A stretch of 64,000 nucleotides of DNA from Macrobrachium rosenbergii (GCF_040412425.1 NC_089795.1:86232730-86296729), one strand, 5' to 3'; positions 37,080-53,662 are shown, counted from the first letter of the stretch. Notes: generated by a model not told the origin, from the letters alone. Numbers and translations: made by a program.

Positions 37080-38909
37080 AAATACAGTTTTGGCATTGCA
37101 CACAGGTAAGAGAGAGGGAAAAAGTTTTTTTTTGTAGATGTTATTGTATTTTTAAGACAAAATAGGAAAAAAAAGGATACAAACTTAGTTTTTTACAAAA
37201 CTACTGTAACTGTACAGTCCGGTAATGTACTGTACATACTGTACCTCCCTATTGTGTGCTGGATAAAAGAGAGAAAAATGTGTTTTATTTTTATTTTTTG
37301 TAGTCATTATTTTATTTCTGAAACATCAGGAAAATAGGTTCAAACTTACAGTTTTAATTAACTACAGTACATTACTGCTGATGTCCAAAAGCTACCATAT
37401 TGTGTTGTGTATAAACATATAGTGAATATAATATACGCACTGTATTATGTTACAAATAGGGGAAAAGAAGATATGAACTTTGGTTTAACATCATAAATCA
37501 TGATGTGGTGTTCGTTGTTTATAAGAGTATAGTATAGTGTATACTGTACTGCATATGTATTGACAAAATGAGAGTACAAATTACTATTTTATATTTGTAG
37601 TGCTTTTCATGATATCCAGAAATTTCCAATATCTGGCTAGGCCTTGGATGTATTAATCTGGATAAAAAAAGGGATTACTTATTTTAAAAGAATGTTACTC
37701 TTGTTTAGTCAGATCACCTTACCAAAATTTTCTCTTATAGACTGAAATAAATTGTGGGCGGTCAGATTAAAATGGATGATTGAAATGCAAACAAAATCAA
37801 GTTTTTGGGGAAACACCACCATAAAATGGTTAGTTGTTTGGAAATAGAGGTCAAAATTATGCACATCAGTAATAATTTCTTGCATTGCCAGTTGAAAAGG
37901 ATATCGGAATGATTTCTCATAAAACTCATACGTTACATGTTGAGAATTAAGGTTAAAATTAAAGTAATTTTATCAGAAACCATGAAAAAACTTATCCTCA
38001 GAATGTTTTGGTGTAATCAAGTGATTTTTTATAATTTTCATTTTATCAGATCAATTAAGTGGTGCTCAACAAGTCTGACTCAGATTAGTTGGCTTTGGAC
38101 AATGCTGTATATCAGGTGTTTAAAAGATTAAACAGTATTTGTGGTAAAAAGTTTGAGTTTGTATTAAAGCAGGCTCCAGTTCTCAGCCATGTTGCCCTCA
38201 CAGAGGGATTCTCTGAGGCACTTGGGAAGTGAATTGAGATCCACATCATATGAAATTTAAATGCTATTGTTGTTCGTCTATTGGCACTTGCTTTGTTCTA
38301 ACATTATGGCATGTTCAGTTTTTCCCATGTCTCGTTAGGCAATTTTTTTTCAAGCCTGTGCCCATACTCTCTCATCCCCACTTCTGCTTTAGCATTTATA
38401 GATGTCAATCCTGCATAAGTGCATGCATAAATACATACAGTATCTTCATCTAGCTGAACTTGGTCCTTCAGCTATCGTTCCATCTTTTTCAATTTCACAC
38501 TCTTGGATTGTTTCAGAGCTTCCAAATCCAGTGCAGGACTGGCAGTGTGTTACTGACAATTTAATCTGATTGTAGACACTTCAGTGACTTCAAAAGAAGC
38601 AAAATCACTAAAGTTAAATATGTAAGTTCCTGTTAAGAGTTACGGTTAGATTTCAAGAATTACAAGTACTGTAACATGATTTTGTAGGTTGTGTGTTATA
38701 CTCTTAATAGAAATCGCAGTAATCTTAGTAAGAGCTGTAGTTGTACAAGAATCCCATGGACAGCCCATTTTAGAGGACTGCGTGATAAAAAATGGAGTTT
38801 AGCATCCATAGCTTATTATACAATTTATCTTTGTATTTCTACAGGTACACTGCTGTTAGTGGCCTTGTTTTCTCATTTGGAATCATTTATACTTTCTCTG
38901 TACATTTAT
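37080..38909. other. No gene recognised
   Basis: AT-rich, with many 'tactgtac' and 'acagta' motifs around 37,200-37,550. No splice-bounded coding exon or named repeat. Confidence 0.5.
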
Positions 38910-38917
38910 ACTGTAAC

Positions 38918-39218
38918 CAGTGGCATAACTAGTGTAGTGGTGCCTTGGTGGACTCAAAGTGCTGCCTGCTTCCCATGCTAAAAAGTATTAAAGTGGTGAA
39001 AATTACATGCACGACCCAGAAGGAGAAAGAAACCAGGGTTGCTGTTGTCAAAAATTGTTTTCTGTCCAACAGCAGAGTTGATAAATCACTGTTCAGTGTT
39101 CCGATCAGAAGAAATATACTAGAAAATGTAGAATTATGCCAGACCAAACCTGCTCAAAAGATGCAGAGTGCTGCTGTCCCAGGGGCAGAACCCCCCCCCC
39201 CCCTTAGTTATGCCACTG
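38918..39218. mobile_element. hAT-like MITE with perfect 8-bp target duplication
   Basis: Ends CAGTGGCATAACTA and TAGTTATGCCACTG are exact inverted repeats. ACTGTAAC stands on both sides (38,910-38,917 and 39,219-39,226). The 301-bp element contains an open frame from 38,945 (plus, 'KVVKITCTTQKEKETR'), perhaps a remnant, and a poly-C run near its right end. Confidence 0.9.
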
Positions 39219-39226
39219 ACTGTAAC

Positions 39227-40735
39227 CTTCACCATTATTTTACTTATGCCACTGTGATAACATCACAATACTTTTATCCTTGCTGCAGACTGACATGCTT
39301 CTGCCAGAAATTAAAATTGAAGTTTTTGATATGCATATGTGCACTAAAATAATGCAAGATTTAAAAATAACTAAATAATTCGAAATTCAGTACTTGAGTA
39401 GATGACATAATACTGAATGCTAGTAAATGCCAACAAATTCTCAGTCTCTCTTCTGAAAATTGTCTGAGTTGTATCTTGGATCAAGAAACATTTCATTAGT
39501 GATCAAGTAACTGGCAGTGATTATGGAACTTTTCCTAGAAAATGACCTTCAGTACAAAAAATATAATTTAGGGGACCAAAGTCACTAATGTATCAAATGA
39601 ATAAATGATTGTAAAAACATTATATAAAAGCACATAAAGGCAAGATTCTAATAAATAAGGGTCAAAAATGAGATACAGTATCATTTATATCAATTGTAAT
39701 ACAAAAAATAGACAATCCAAAAATACCATTTACAACATGCTAACATCAACAAATCATTAGGTTTTATACTGCTTTTTTTTAATAAGTACTACCACTGATA
39801 TTTTTAACAGCAATGTGTGTGCAGTATACAACAAACAAGTGAATATGAGAATATACTAGTGATCATGAGGTTATATTACATCACTGGTTGATATGAAAAT
39901 CTGCAAATTAATGGAACTGCTTTTACCTCCCTCCACAATTTATTCATCCACTTTACTGAAATAAATGGTACAGGCATAAATCTCCGAATGTAATTATTAT
40001 GTAGTCCAGATGATTACAATCTGGATTTCCTGTCAAGACTATGTAGAGTTCATTCCATTCTGATAATTTAGAATTACATTTTGTATTTTTGCATTCTATG
40101 TAAGGTAATTAAAAAATAAATGGATATGAGTGTCGCTAATGTGTACAGCATATTTACATTTTTCTACATTAATGCCAATGTTTGACCCTTCTTAATTGCT
40201 CATTTAGCACAAATAATAGCCATCACTGATGTAGAAAATTGTGGATACTGAAACTGAGTTATTCACTCATTTCACCCTGAAATGATTCATTTTACAGTGA
40301 AATGAGGAACTTACATAGAGTACTCATGCCATTCTATAAACATTGCAATGTTTTCAAAATGTGAATTTTCTTGAATTTGCATAAATGATCTTCAATTTGC
40401 ATATTTGAACTTTTATGGGGCCTTATGTATTTTACTAATTCCCAGGTTATAATTTTCAGGAACAACGTCAAATATGAATTTTAATGTTTATATGTTAACT
40501 GAGGGTTGCAGAAGAATTTAAAAAGTTCAGTTGTACTGTACCTAAAATTTAAATAATTTTTTTTTCTGCAATTTGTCCTTTTAGGCACTGACTACGTCAG
40601 TGGTTCTGTAGTTTCTTCTGGTCATAAAATACTTCAGTTTCCTCAAGAAGATTATCCAAAACCTGTCTTCAATAAATCTCTAAATCATAATATTACTCCT
40701 AGAAGACCTTCGTGTGTGCCAGAACAGGAGTGTTG
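39227..40735. other. 3' flank of MND1, no gene recognised
   Basis: AT-rich. TTTAAT at about 40,478 gives ATTAAA on the MND1 strand about 260 bases past its stop, a possible poly(A) signal. Nothing else was recognised. Confidence 0.45.
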
Positions 40736-43700
40736 TTACAAATAATCGAGATCCTCTGGTATACCAAACTGCTTATTGATAACAGACTCTTCAATGAAAA
40801 ACTTGTTCTTGCACCATGTCTTTACAGAAAACAAGTTGTCAGTCCAACGGTTAGCAGCATCACGGGCAACCTATAAAGAGCAATAGCGTCAAGTTGACAA
40901 GGAATAGCATATTCAAGTGTATCAATTGGCCAGTCATGTGGAATCCATACATCATAAGCTATTAGCACAATTCTGTTTCTTGAGGAAAATACTAGATCCA
41001 GGTTAAAATAATTATGCAGGTACAGTAAATGGTACAGATGTAAGAAAATTTAATAAAACTGTTACACCAGTGACCTGATCAGGCTAATCAATCTAACTTG
41101 ACCCTCACTCAGTCTTGATTAGTCTCAGTAATGTATCCTCATCCGAGTTTCTCCACATCCATACATTGTTCTATTCCTGTCCAAGTTGGTTTTAAAGAAC
41201 TTTTCTGCGTAGGTTTTAAAGAACATGTATGTATAACTGCTCTAACTAAATTTCATGTATGTACAACTGCTCTAACTAAATTTCTTTAAACAAGCTTTAT
41301 TTTACCTAGGAATATTTCCCCCTATGGTATTTTATCTGAAATTATGATACTAATGAGTGCGAAGAGGAAATTTGGTGATCCATACAAGCTACCCAGATTC
41401 CTGTATTCTTTAATAAAATAATGGTTTCTATCAATTATCATCTGTACAAAAAAGTAGGCAAACTTCAGAGGTTGAGAGATCCATCTATTCTTTTCCCCTA
41501 CCATAGTATCTGTAAACAAGCAATTTTTCTGTAATATGTTTTTAATCCATCAGAACTTCATTCTTTGGGCCTTCCCTCAGTATATAGTTAAAACTAATTT
41601 ACTGCATAAATACCTTCTCAGAATTCTGCTTGGGCAATGGTTTTGTAATGGTTATCTTTTATGACTTTTATGCAAATTGTGACTTGTGGAAAGAAGGTAA
41701 TGTTTTCTGACACTCCTTTCAATGTACTTTCTATTGTAACCACACCAACTGCCATTTTGGAGGTGTAACATGATGCTTTCTTTTCAGTGAAGGTTGTGGG
41801 TTTTCCACTCCTTTTTAACAATTGTCGTCAGAAAATTCAGGTAGGAAAAATCTTTTTCTATTGCTCTCCAGAACAGAGAAACTATAAGCAACTTGCTTAA
41901 ATACATCTCTTGTTCATGATGATACCTTATGAAAACACTGAATGTTATTACTCTGAAATGGTTTGTTTTCATGAGCTTCTCCATGTTGGGAAATTGGTCT
42001 GTCTCCACCCTTCAGTATCTCTTTCCTTGGAATTTCTCATACGCAGAAGTCCACGTTGGGTACTTTCTTGAGTTTCCACTATTCACAGTCTCCCCTTGGA
42101 GGTACACTTATCTTTTTGCAGTCCAACATCTAATACCTACCCAACCCAAGGCCTCAACCTCCAGTGCTGAGATACCCCTTTCAGAAAGGAGAGAGCCATT
42201 TCCTAAGGCAGATTTACAGCTTCTCATTTCTTGAACCCTTATGGATTCCATCTCATCCTCTGGCATCAGCCACTCTTACAACTAAAGGAAATAACAGAAT
42301 ATGGTCCCAAAGAACAGAATAATCGGAGAGTAATGAACAGTTAAAGGTAATGGTTGTCCTAAAAAGCATTTCCAGCTATCAAAACTCACCAACATTATAA
42401 TGTTGGTGAGCTTCTCTTTTAAAGACCTATGAGGGAGTGTGATAGCATCAACTGCCAGCCCTTACTATCCTTAGCCATCATTTATTAGTCACCAGACTCA
42501 AAAAATGCAAAGGGAATGGGCAAGAGGTCCTGAGAAATAATTTCTGAAGACAAGATGGTGATAGCTTGGGTGCTACATGCACAGTCAAATCCATAGGCAC
42601 TAAAATGTCATTATTGTTTTTCACCTAAACAGTTTTACTTGAATATGGAATAGGGAAAATTACTTAGTATATAATTAATCAAGACTAGCAAGTGAGTAAA
42701 AGATAATGCCCAAGACTCGGACAAAATTTTGCTATATGATTTGTGTTCTACCTTTGTCATTTGCTACTGGGATGTCATAATTTTTGGTAGTTTTAACAAA
42801 TAGTTTTTTCAATCACTGAAAGAGAAGTTTTAAATCAGTATTTCGAAAATTAGAATGAGGTGCTCAATCAGCAGTAGTCCAGTAATTAACCCATCCCAAT
42901 CTTAATTTTTCTTGTCATGAAACTAGCCTTTAACCATAATTGTCAAGAATCCTACAAGCCAGTCACTCCCGCATATGAGAAATGAGATTGTGTGTTCTGA
43001 TTTTATAAACGTTTAGTTTTAAAACAGTATGTACTGCATGCCTGTTTAGTACTTTCGTACCACTGATTAAGACTACTAATGGGCTCCTACAGTTCACATT
43101 CCAGATACCACAACCATTTCCCAAGCCGGGACAGGGAGGGCTGGAGTAAGGAAGAGCATCTGTCTCAAAAACATCTGCCAAACCAGTTTTGAAGTGTTAG
43201 AAAAATCTGGATAAGGCTCATCCAAAACAGCAACAATAATAACCAATGGTTGATTGCTGTGTGCTAGGACTGTAACAGAGACTAATCATGAGGATGGGTA
43301 ACTGGCTTGCTGAGCTTTAATATGAACATATACTGTATATATACCCCTGCCAGCCATAGTTGACAGCACAAAACAGGTGTCAAACTAGTAACAGCAACAA
43401 CACCACCCTTAAGTTAACGTTCATGAAACAGGACCAATGCCACTCCATCCAGGAACTACATGCTATACACAATCCTCCCTAGAATGTTTCCATTACCTAA
43501 AAATCATGTAAAACCTGATGACAATCGGTTTTACACAGTAAGACATGACACTGAGTTCCAAGACATATTGCTGTATAAGATCACTGTAAAAAGTTATCTA
43601 TATCTAAACACAAAGTACAATTAGGATAAATTTGCTACAAAATGATCCTTGAATGCACATGCAGTAAACTTACAGTAGGACAAAAACAAATAAAATACAA

Positions 43701-46700
43701 GAACTGAAAAAAAAATTAAATAACGCCATTACTGGAATTAATAAGTGAACTCCAGTAAGTGAACATAATGATAATAACTGAAGAGAAGGCATATGAACAC
43801 CAGGCCTACTTCTTGGTGGAGTGATTTACATAACCAGTGGCTTACTTGCTTCAAGAGAGATGGTAGACTAAACTTCCATGCTGGAAGCTTATGCTTATTT
43901 CAGTAATAATTACTATTCTGTCTCAACAGATAAAATACTGAGGCTTGTATTAAAGTATGAACACATTTTTTTAAATCCAGTGATACTGCTTATGTTTCGA
44001 GCTAATAAAAAAATAAAAAGGACTTCTGAAGAAAATGTTTCAAATTTATGTTATAGAAACCAGCAGCTTTCAGAGGCTTTACGAATTCAAACTTAGGGGG
44101 TAAAGTGAATTTCTGCAAGTGGCTAAAATTAAATGGCTTCAGTCTTACCAGTATACCACTCTTCATTTCATTGAGAACCTCTGGATCACAGTCCCGGTAT
44201 TTCTGGATGTCTCCTAACAGTTCATTCTTTTTGGCTTCCAACAATGCAAGACGTTCAAGAATCTCTTCACGATCTTCACCTTCCTCCCGGCCAACCTAAC
44301 AAAGAATTGTTACCAATTTCAAAACATGGTTTTATGGTCACAAATACTGGATCAAATGATTTTATGGTAAGCTTACAAATTTTGCAAGAAATTTTTAGTG
44401 CACAAGCAGCATTTGGTGTAAGAATATTTAGACAGTTAAAATGCTTTTTATTAATTGAGTGAATGATTCAATTTAATTTTTGTTATTCTTAACACGGAGT
44501 CAAGCTTATCCTGACGTGACATCCACACTGAACATAATGCAATTTTATTCTCATTAAAAATTACTTCACAACTCTACAACCCTTACATGTTACCTATGAA
44601 AAGTCTTCAGTTTACTTTTATAAAGAAACTAGAATTCTTTATGCTACCTGGGTTGAATGAGCTGTCTTTACACTAATGAACATATTTTTAAGACTTATTC
44701 TGTTTATTTAATTTTAATAATTTACACATAGTGTAATAACAAGATTAAATGATTTTATCACGGTAATGCAGTTTCAGTTGCAAATTTTGAATATTTTTCT
44801 GTGGCCTGTAAAGTTATCACACTGTGCTGATAGATAGTTACAGAATGGAAGAATCAGCACATGGCACAAACAGTTAAAACCAATTGGTAATTTATGCAAT
44901 TTTTACATTAGGTTTTTTTATATCAATTAACACAAAAATTTAACTACTTCAATTCACTGAACAGCAGTTTTCCTTCTCAGTAATACTGTACTTTTCGTAA
45001 AGTAAACAGCATTGCATCTTGGTGATAGCACGTGATAATGGAAACCTGTTAAGAAATATTCTTTAAAATGCTTTGCACACCTGTATACAGTAGTAAAATA
45101 CATTACCTTGGCTGCTTCTAATTTTGTCTGGGCTGTTTCGAGTCTTTTGTTTGAATCCTGAAGACGAGCTCGAAGTTCTTCAATTTTCTTCGTACGTGTG
45201 CTGAGTGCTTTGCTAAGGTGGTAATGAAAAATTTTGATAATTAAAAGTTATGAGTGAGGTGGTATCAATTATATATTCTGGTTATGTGCTAAAACCTATT
45301 AAAGAATTTTACCAGAAAGTCATTACAATTCTCAGTTTTGCTAATTCATAGCATCTCAAATGAGCTGTTACATCCAAACCCACTAACATGGCAATTCCCT
45401 AAGATAACTGATAATACAGATCTGAGGATACAGTTCTTGGGATGCTCATTTGTGCCATATTTTGAAGATGCAATGTGTCCACACTGTAACTAGTGTCAAC
45501 AAATTATAGGGCCCAGACAAAACTGTTCCCTTTTGTTGCCTTATTCTATGAGCATCCTGACTTTCTACTTCATCCTATGGTTTCACTGTGAAAAGATCTT
45601 ACAGCTGTCTTTTCCTCTGCACTTTCCCTTTGTGAACCGCCAGATATTGTCGTCCTTACATCTTCAGCAATTCCTCAGGTCATGATCCTTGTGACACCAA
45701 CGTCATTATTTACCAATTTCAGTGTTATGTGAAACATATAACCCTTACCTTATTCCACTTCCTATTACGTAAGGTCAAACTATACAAGATCTGTCTTTAG
45801 CAAACGAAACATAAATAACAACCATTCCCTGCCATAATACAATATTCCATTATGATTACATGGCCAGGGTAATTTCTTCATTTTCAAGCTCCTACTTTCA
45901 GTATTTAGATAAGTTACTTGAGATTACTATTCGCGCCTCCTGCAGTGCATATATTTCCATGCTGCACATCAGAAATGAACAGTAAGTAATGTAATAGCAT
46001 ATCATGGATGTAGAAGTATGCTATAGGTAAATTATCTGAACAAAACCTTAAGATTTATGTCAGATACTGTATATCCATCCGTCTACGGAGTATTATTCTC
46101 ATAGCTGTCAAGGTTCTTCATACTCCCCTGCTCTTGATATATCTGTATCTAAGGGTTTCCATCTGATAAATAATCCACCTTATAATCCCCACTATTGTCC
46201 ACTTCAGCTTTGTGGTTAAGTCGCATGTTTATAGATATATTTTGGGTATTAAGTGTCAAGAACCTGGTTTTAAGCTGCTTTAAACACTTAGCCTTGCACA
46301 AGTCGGGCTGTGAAATCCTGCAAAGAAAGATTGTTTCCTTGGTTTTATTCTATCCTTTCTTCAACTAAGTTAGGAGTGTACTGAGGGAGACGTGCTTTAT
46401 ACTTAACAAAGGTGGGCTAGATAATCTAAGTCTAGTTGTTTACATAGCTGATAATCTAACAGGACTCTGTTTAAGCCTGTTTCTTCTGCCTCTTGCTAAT
46501 AAGATTCCTATACTATGATGAAACAAATGATTCCAGATAGCTTAATAGCAGCTGCGAATGATACTTTGATTTTCTCTTCGGACCTTTTTCTGGCTTTGTC
46601 CACCAAAAGAACAAGGCTCATGTCATGATGGCAAGTAAGGTAGTTACAGGACCCATCAATAAGGGCATCGGGTACAATTTTGAAGTGGCAGATACAGGAT

Positions 46701-47892
46701 TCAGCTGTATAAGGGCCAAACTTACTCTCTCTGAGACTTGTTTTTTTTTTTTTTTTAAGATATATGGTTCAATTTCTCGAGATGCAGTGGAGACCTGGCT
46801 CTGATGATTTTCACTACAGTAACATTCAGTTATTGATCTTAAAACAATATTTTAACACATTCTGTTACAATCAGTACTTACATTTGGCTTCAATAAAGAT
46901 TTTGCATCTTGTAAAAAAGAGAGAATAAGTAAGGTAACAAAAATCTTTAAAGATAAAATCCAACACAGTACCATGAAAATACCTGACGTTATATTCTTGT
47001 AGATACTTCAGTACACTAATATTTTATTTATATTACTTCAATAGTTACACACACTTTACCTTGGAAAAGCCCAGAAATAGATACTAGTGCCTATTTTGTC
47101 TGTATCAATCATGCCATCATCAACAAGAGACTGAACAACATCTTTTACAGCTTGAGATATGACGCCTTTTTCTTTGGGTCCCAGCTTCTCTAGTTCCTAT
47201 AAACGATCAAGTTAAAGAATACATATAAAAAAAAATTAGTATAAATTTCAAAAATCCTAAAAGAAATACACCACAGATTAAATACAATACAGTACTGAGT
47301 AAAGATTTTGCAGTAATCTTAAGTTCTACAGTGTTAATGAACTATTAATAATGGATGAGGGATATATTTCTCACAAATATTCCAATGGTCTGTTCTGTTA
47401 ATACTGTCATGTCCTACCTTTCTAACTTTGAAAAGTACTTAAGATTAACATAAGCCATATGAAAATTTGTAACTATGCTCCAAATTTAAACAAATGAAAA
47501 TTTCAAATATCGTAACAAGAAACTTCAAAGTTACACTGTTTTTTAGTACTGTATAATATGAGGTAATTAAAGACTTTTAAGTTTCAACTTTAGATGTTGG
47601 ACAATGCACACGTAACATCTGCCAAGTCATAAATTAAACTTATTCGTAAATGTACCATCGCCTTGTGTGGAAGTACTTTTCTTAATCCTGAATATTTTCG
47701 AACTTACATGCAAACTAAGTCCAGTACATCTTCAAGTTTATCTTGAACATCCACTTCATCCTAATGAACTGTACCATCAAAACCAATCTTTCCTTCACTA
47801 ACCTTCAGTTGGAAAAAATCCTTTTTTTCATAGAACAGTTCCATGATTTTAGTTCTTTTCTCCTCGTGACTTAACCCCTTTCTTCGAGACAT
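40736..47892 (-). CDS. MND1: Meiotic nuclear division protein 1 (MND1), complete
   Basis: Five exons: 47892-47803, 47196-47060, 45212-45107, 44295-44149 and 40870-40736, all with AG/GT junctions. They give 204 residues against about 205 in human. The start '[20 protein letters not shown]' matches the family N-terminus (winged-helix DNA-binding domain, residues 1 to about 80, including '[19 protein letters not shown]'). Residues 80-160 form the coiled coil that pairs with HOP2, with the conserved 'YRDCDPEV'. The C-terminus has '[14 protein letters not shown]' and ends '[10 protein letters not shown]'. Family knowledge: the nuclear HOP2-MND1 heterodimer helps DMC1 and RAD51 pair homologous DNA in meiosis. 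HOP2 is not in the window. The last intron is long (about 3.3 kb) and no disruption is seen. Confidence 0.95.
41224..41283. repeat. 30-bp tandem duplication in MND1 intron 4
   Basis: Two units starting catgtatgtataactgctct differ by one base. Confidence 0.85.
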
Positions 47893-49055
47893 CTTGGTGT
47901 TGATGTAAGCTGCAGATACACTTCAGCAGCTGAAAGATAATAAAATATTAACTTTCTACAATGGATATTCAATTGAGTTAGCGATTCACATGAAGAATAT
48001 ACTATTAGTATTGTTCAACAGAAGAAATACCATTCAATCATACTTTCTGAACAACAGAAAGAATATCACAATATAACAGAAAATAAAAGAGGCATTGACA
48101 TACAAAAGAAAATATGGTAAACTTTATGAAAACTTGGCATAAGGTAAGAGAGGCCTTGCTAGAATACATCCGAGTTTGAGTTGCTGAGACAATCTTATTA
48201 CATCCTCTGGGTATTTGGGGAAGTTTATCCATAGGGTATATGTATTTTGTCAATTGGATGCAGTTTGTTCATTAGGCATATTTTCTCTGTTGGGTACATT
48301 TCTTCAACTGTGTATATTTTGTCAATAAGGTATATTTTGTATTTTTGGTAAACTGTACTTACTGTTTCTCAATAAACAAAAAACCTAAGCATACTATTTC
48401 TACAGCCCAAGAAATGTCTACTGATTACACAAATTAGTGGATTTCCCCTCAGTTACTATATATCATTTGAGACTTGTGCATTTTTTTTGTAGTAAACACT
48501 TGTTACTTGTTTTTTTTATATCTTACAATCATAGATTTGATCTATGAAAATACTAATATCAGTTATCGGGGATAAATTCAAATTTGGGTGGAATGGTAAG
48601 TAACATCTTACTTTGGCTCCACTTGGAACTCTTGTGATTTCTGCAGTAAAGGGCCGTTTTATTGTTAAATCCAATTTACCATCATTACGAGTCGATCACA
48701 GACCGCTCCTTATGATGTCAGTGATGCAACCTTGACTTCAATCAAAACATTCTTGGCCTGAAGTTGAAAGATTATACTGTAAATAGTCGAAATAATTTTC
48801 ATGAAAAACGTTTGTTTACTTCATCAGTCACGACCAATAATTATTTAAGACATTTGTACCTAGATATTAGAAATGTCATTAATTTTGGCTGAAATGTAAA
48901 ACAACCTTCAAATATGGACGAATGAAATTCATACTAAAAAATTAATATACATGCATTCATACACTGTATATAGTATATTTACATATAATTTGAAAATGAA
49001 CATCAATATTCCTTTGCAAAATTATCTGTGTATCAAAAGCTAAATAAAATATTAT
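47893..49055. other. 5' flank of MND1, no further exon found
   Basis: Holds presumptive promoter and 5' UTR sequence. Short repeats of a 'ttttgtcaat.aggtatat' motif at about 48,245-48,345. No TATA box or initiator could be assigned with confidence. Confidence 0.4.
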
Positions 49056-49059
49056 TACC

Positions 49060-50190
49060 ACTCAAGCCAGAAGTTGCTGGGCAGCTCCTAAGAATAACAG
49101 GAAGCAGCAGAGAGCTTTGGGTTTAACTTGATGGGGTGAGCAAACTACCGCCCAGCTGCGATGGTAAAAATACAAAGCAAATAAGTAAATGAAAACAGAG
49201 GATTTTCTGGAAATCTGTTTGGAAGGATCTAGTGAAAGAGAAAAAAAGTAAAGGTAAGGGTTGGCTAGATTATATAGGCTATTAGCACACAGTAGATGGT
49301 TGGGTAAGTTGATGGATGTGATGGTAAGAGGAAGAATGGCTGGAAGCACAAATGATCATTATTTGAGTGAAGTAAAAAATAAGATGGATATGAATTTAGT
49401 TTAAGTTGGAGGAAAGGGGTGAAAATTTGGCTTTATATTTAATTACAAAATAAGTGAACCCGATACGTAAAAAGTAAGATATGGGCTGGGTTAACGACAG
49501 AGGTGGAAGGAACAAATGAGAAGTTAGTGAAATTCCATGACAGGGTCCTAAGGTAAGCAAGAAAAAATGTGGGTATAGGAGGGAAGAAAGAGGGAATAAA
49601 GACAATGAGTGGTGGGGTACAATTGCAGGATAGGATAGAATATCATGTACAAATAGAAAGCAACATACGGCAAGAAATAAAGACAGAGGGAAGAAGCTGA
49701 GGAAGAACTTTGAGGACAAAAGTTGTTTTATAAGGAAGTTAATGTCAACAGAAAGGTTAACGAACAAATGGATCTTCTATCTTTCACACAGAAGATAGGC
49801 AGAGCTAAAAGACACACGAATGGAAAGGGTTGATATAAGTTTGAGAATGATGTTTACTGCAAGGAGACAATGAGTGTCTATAGAAGCCCAGATGGTAATG
49901 TATGAAGGGATTGTTGAAGCAACACTCCTTTACTGAAGTGCAAAAAAGAAGAAGAAGAAGAAGTTTCGAAGATGTAAAAGTGTGAGAAATGTGGAAATAT
50001 ACAGAAGTGGAGAACGGGTTAGTGTGTGTTATGTGATAGGATGGATCAGTGTTTTAAAATGGCTTGTTCATGTGAGAAGAAAAGCACAAAATGGGCTGGT
50101 GAAAAGAAAGGGCTGGATGATGGGGTGAAAGGCCACAATGGAAAGAAAGGGTCTTAAATATCTATATAGCACCAATCCCAGTACAAGATG
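49060..50190 (+). mobile_element. LINE relic, 3' part
   Basis: At about 49,910, 'EGIVEATLLY' fits the motif before YGSE/YGAE in RTE-like LINEs. At about 49,985-50,100, 'SVRNVEIYRSGERV' and 'VLKWLVHVRR' fit the downstream R(V)RNEEIRRR and VLRWFGHVERM motifs. It has lost frame in several places and ends before the TG run at 50,203. This is a different copy and orientation from the relic at 30,040-31,210. Confidence 0.7.
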
Positions 50191-50202
50191 GAGGTGAACA
50201 GA

Positions 50203-50276
<74 letters not shown>
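50203..50276. repeat. (TG)n microsatellite
   Basis: Pure TG run of about 74 bp. Three apparent reading frames through it are artefacts. Confidence 0.95.
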
Positions 50277-50278
<2 letters not shown>

Positions 50279-50821
50279 GTGGGGGTGGAGTGGGGGTTTG
50301 ATGCACTGCTGACAAGTCTGGTGTGGTGGCGTATGATGCAGCTGATGTGGAAGTTTCCTGCACAGGGGTTCATCCACATTTTAGCAGTTAAAGTTTGAAT
50401 GTGGAAGTGGCTGCTGTGTTGTTTTCTTTGCTCTCGAGCTACCCCAAAGATACAAAAAGTACAGCAATATAAATATAAAGTAAAAGAATCAAATAATAAC
50501 ACCTCTTAAAAGTACTTGTTCAAGTTAAAACCGCAAAAGGCGACACAGACAAAATAATAATAATAAAAAAACAACGCTAAAATATAAAAAAAGCACAGCA
50601 AGAAATGACCATTTTAACAAGATAGAATGCTACATATTTTGAAAGGGTTACAAGCAATGTAGCTAGAAAAAAATTACATATTACAAAAGGGAAGTTAAGA
50701 CAGTAATATAGGTGCAAAGACAAAAAGAAGTTTAAAAATAAATATACATAAGTAACTATACAAGATATTTCAACAGAAAAGAAATTGAGATAACAATGCA
50801 AAATGTAGAAAACATATACAC

Positions 50822-50825
<4 letters not shown>

Positions 50826-50885
<60 letters not shown>
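50826..50885. repeat. (TA)n microsatellite
   Basis: Pure TA run followed by a short (AG)n stretch. Confidence 0.95.
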
Positions 50886-53236
<2,351 letters not shown>

Positions 53237-53662
53237 ATGTCAATAAATACCTCCAACTCCTCGCGTCGCAGGGGCAACTCGACCACCAGTCAGAGCAACG
53301 GTTCCTCCAAATCTCACTCCTGGCGGAACTCCAAGCCTGGCGGCCTTCAGAAGCAGCATTCCAACAAATTCCAGAATTCCAGTCCGAGAGCCTCAAAAAG
53401 CAGCAACAACAACGAGGTCGCAAGTGCTGCTGCTGCTGCTACTGCTGCTGCGGGTAAACAGGGCAAGGGAACTCCGGGGCTCTTCTGGGCAGTTGCCCGT
53501 CTCCTCGTCATTTTGGCCAAGGGCCTCGTGGCCGTGGTGATCTTCGTCGTGCTGTTCAACCTGGCTCTGGTCGTCATCAACAAAACGCTCCTCGGCGGAA
53601 AGTTAGCTCAGTACATCGATACCCCTTCCTGGAAGGACATCTTGGGAAGGCGCATACTTTAG
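53237..53662 (+). CDS. Single-pass membrane protein, unrecognised family
   Basis: Intronless open frame of 141 codons, with G at -3 of the ATG. Residues 1-60 are Ser/Asn/Arg/Lys-rich and probably disordered ('SINTSNSSRRRGNSTTSQSN'). An Ala run follows (about 61-72), a short basic stretch, then a strongly hydrophobic segment from about 80 to 114 ('LFWAVARLLVILAKGLVAVV' onward). The charged tail ends 'WKDILGRRIL'. Codon use is GC-rich compared with the surroundings, which favours real coding. I know no family match. The tail-proximal membrane segment suggests an organelle or plasma-membrane anchor (inference). It lies 640 bases before the sulfotransferase start on the same strand, with its own stop and poly(A) signal. 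Confidence 0.7.
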   Translation: MSINTSNSSRRRGNSTTSQSNGSSKSHSWRNSKPGGLQKQHSNKFQNSSPRASKSSNNNEVASAAAAATAAAGKQGKGTPGLFWAVARLLVILAKGLVAVVIFVVLFNLALVVINKTLLGGKLAQYIDTPSWKDILGRRIL

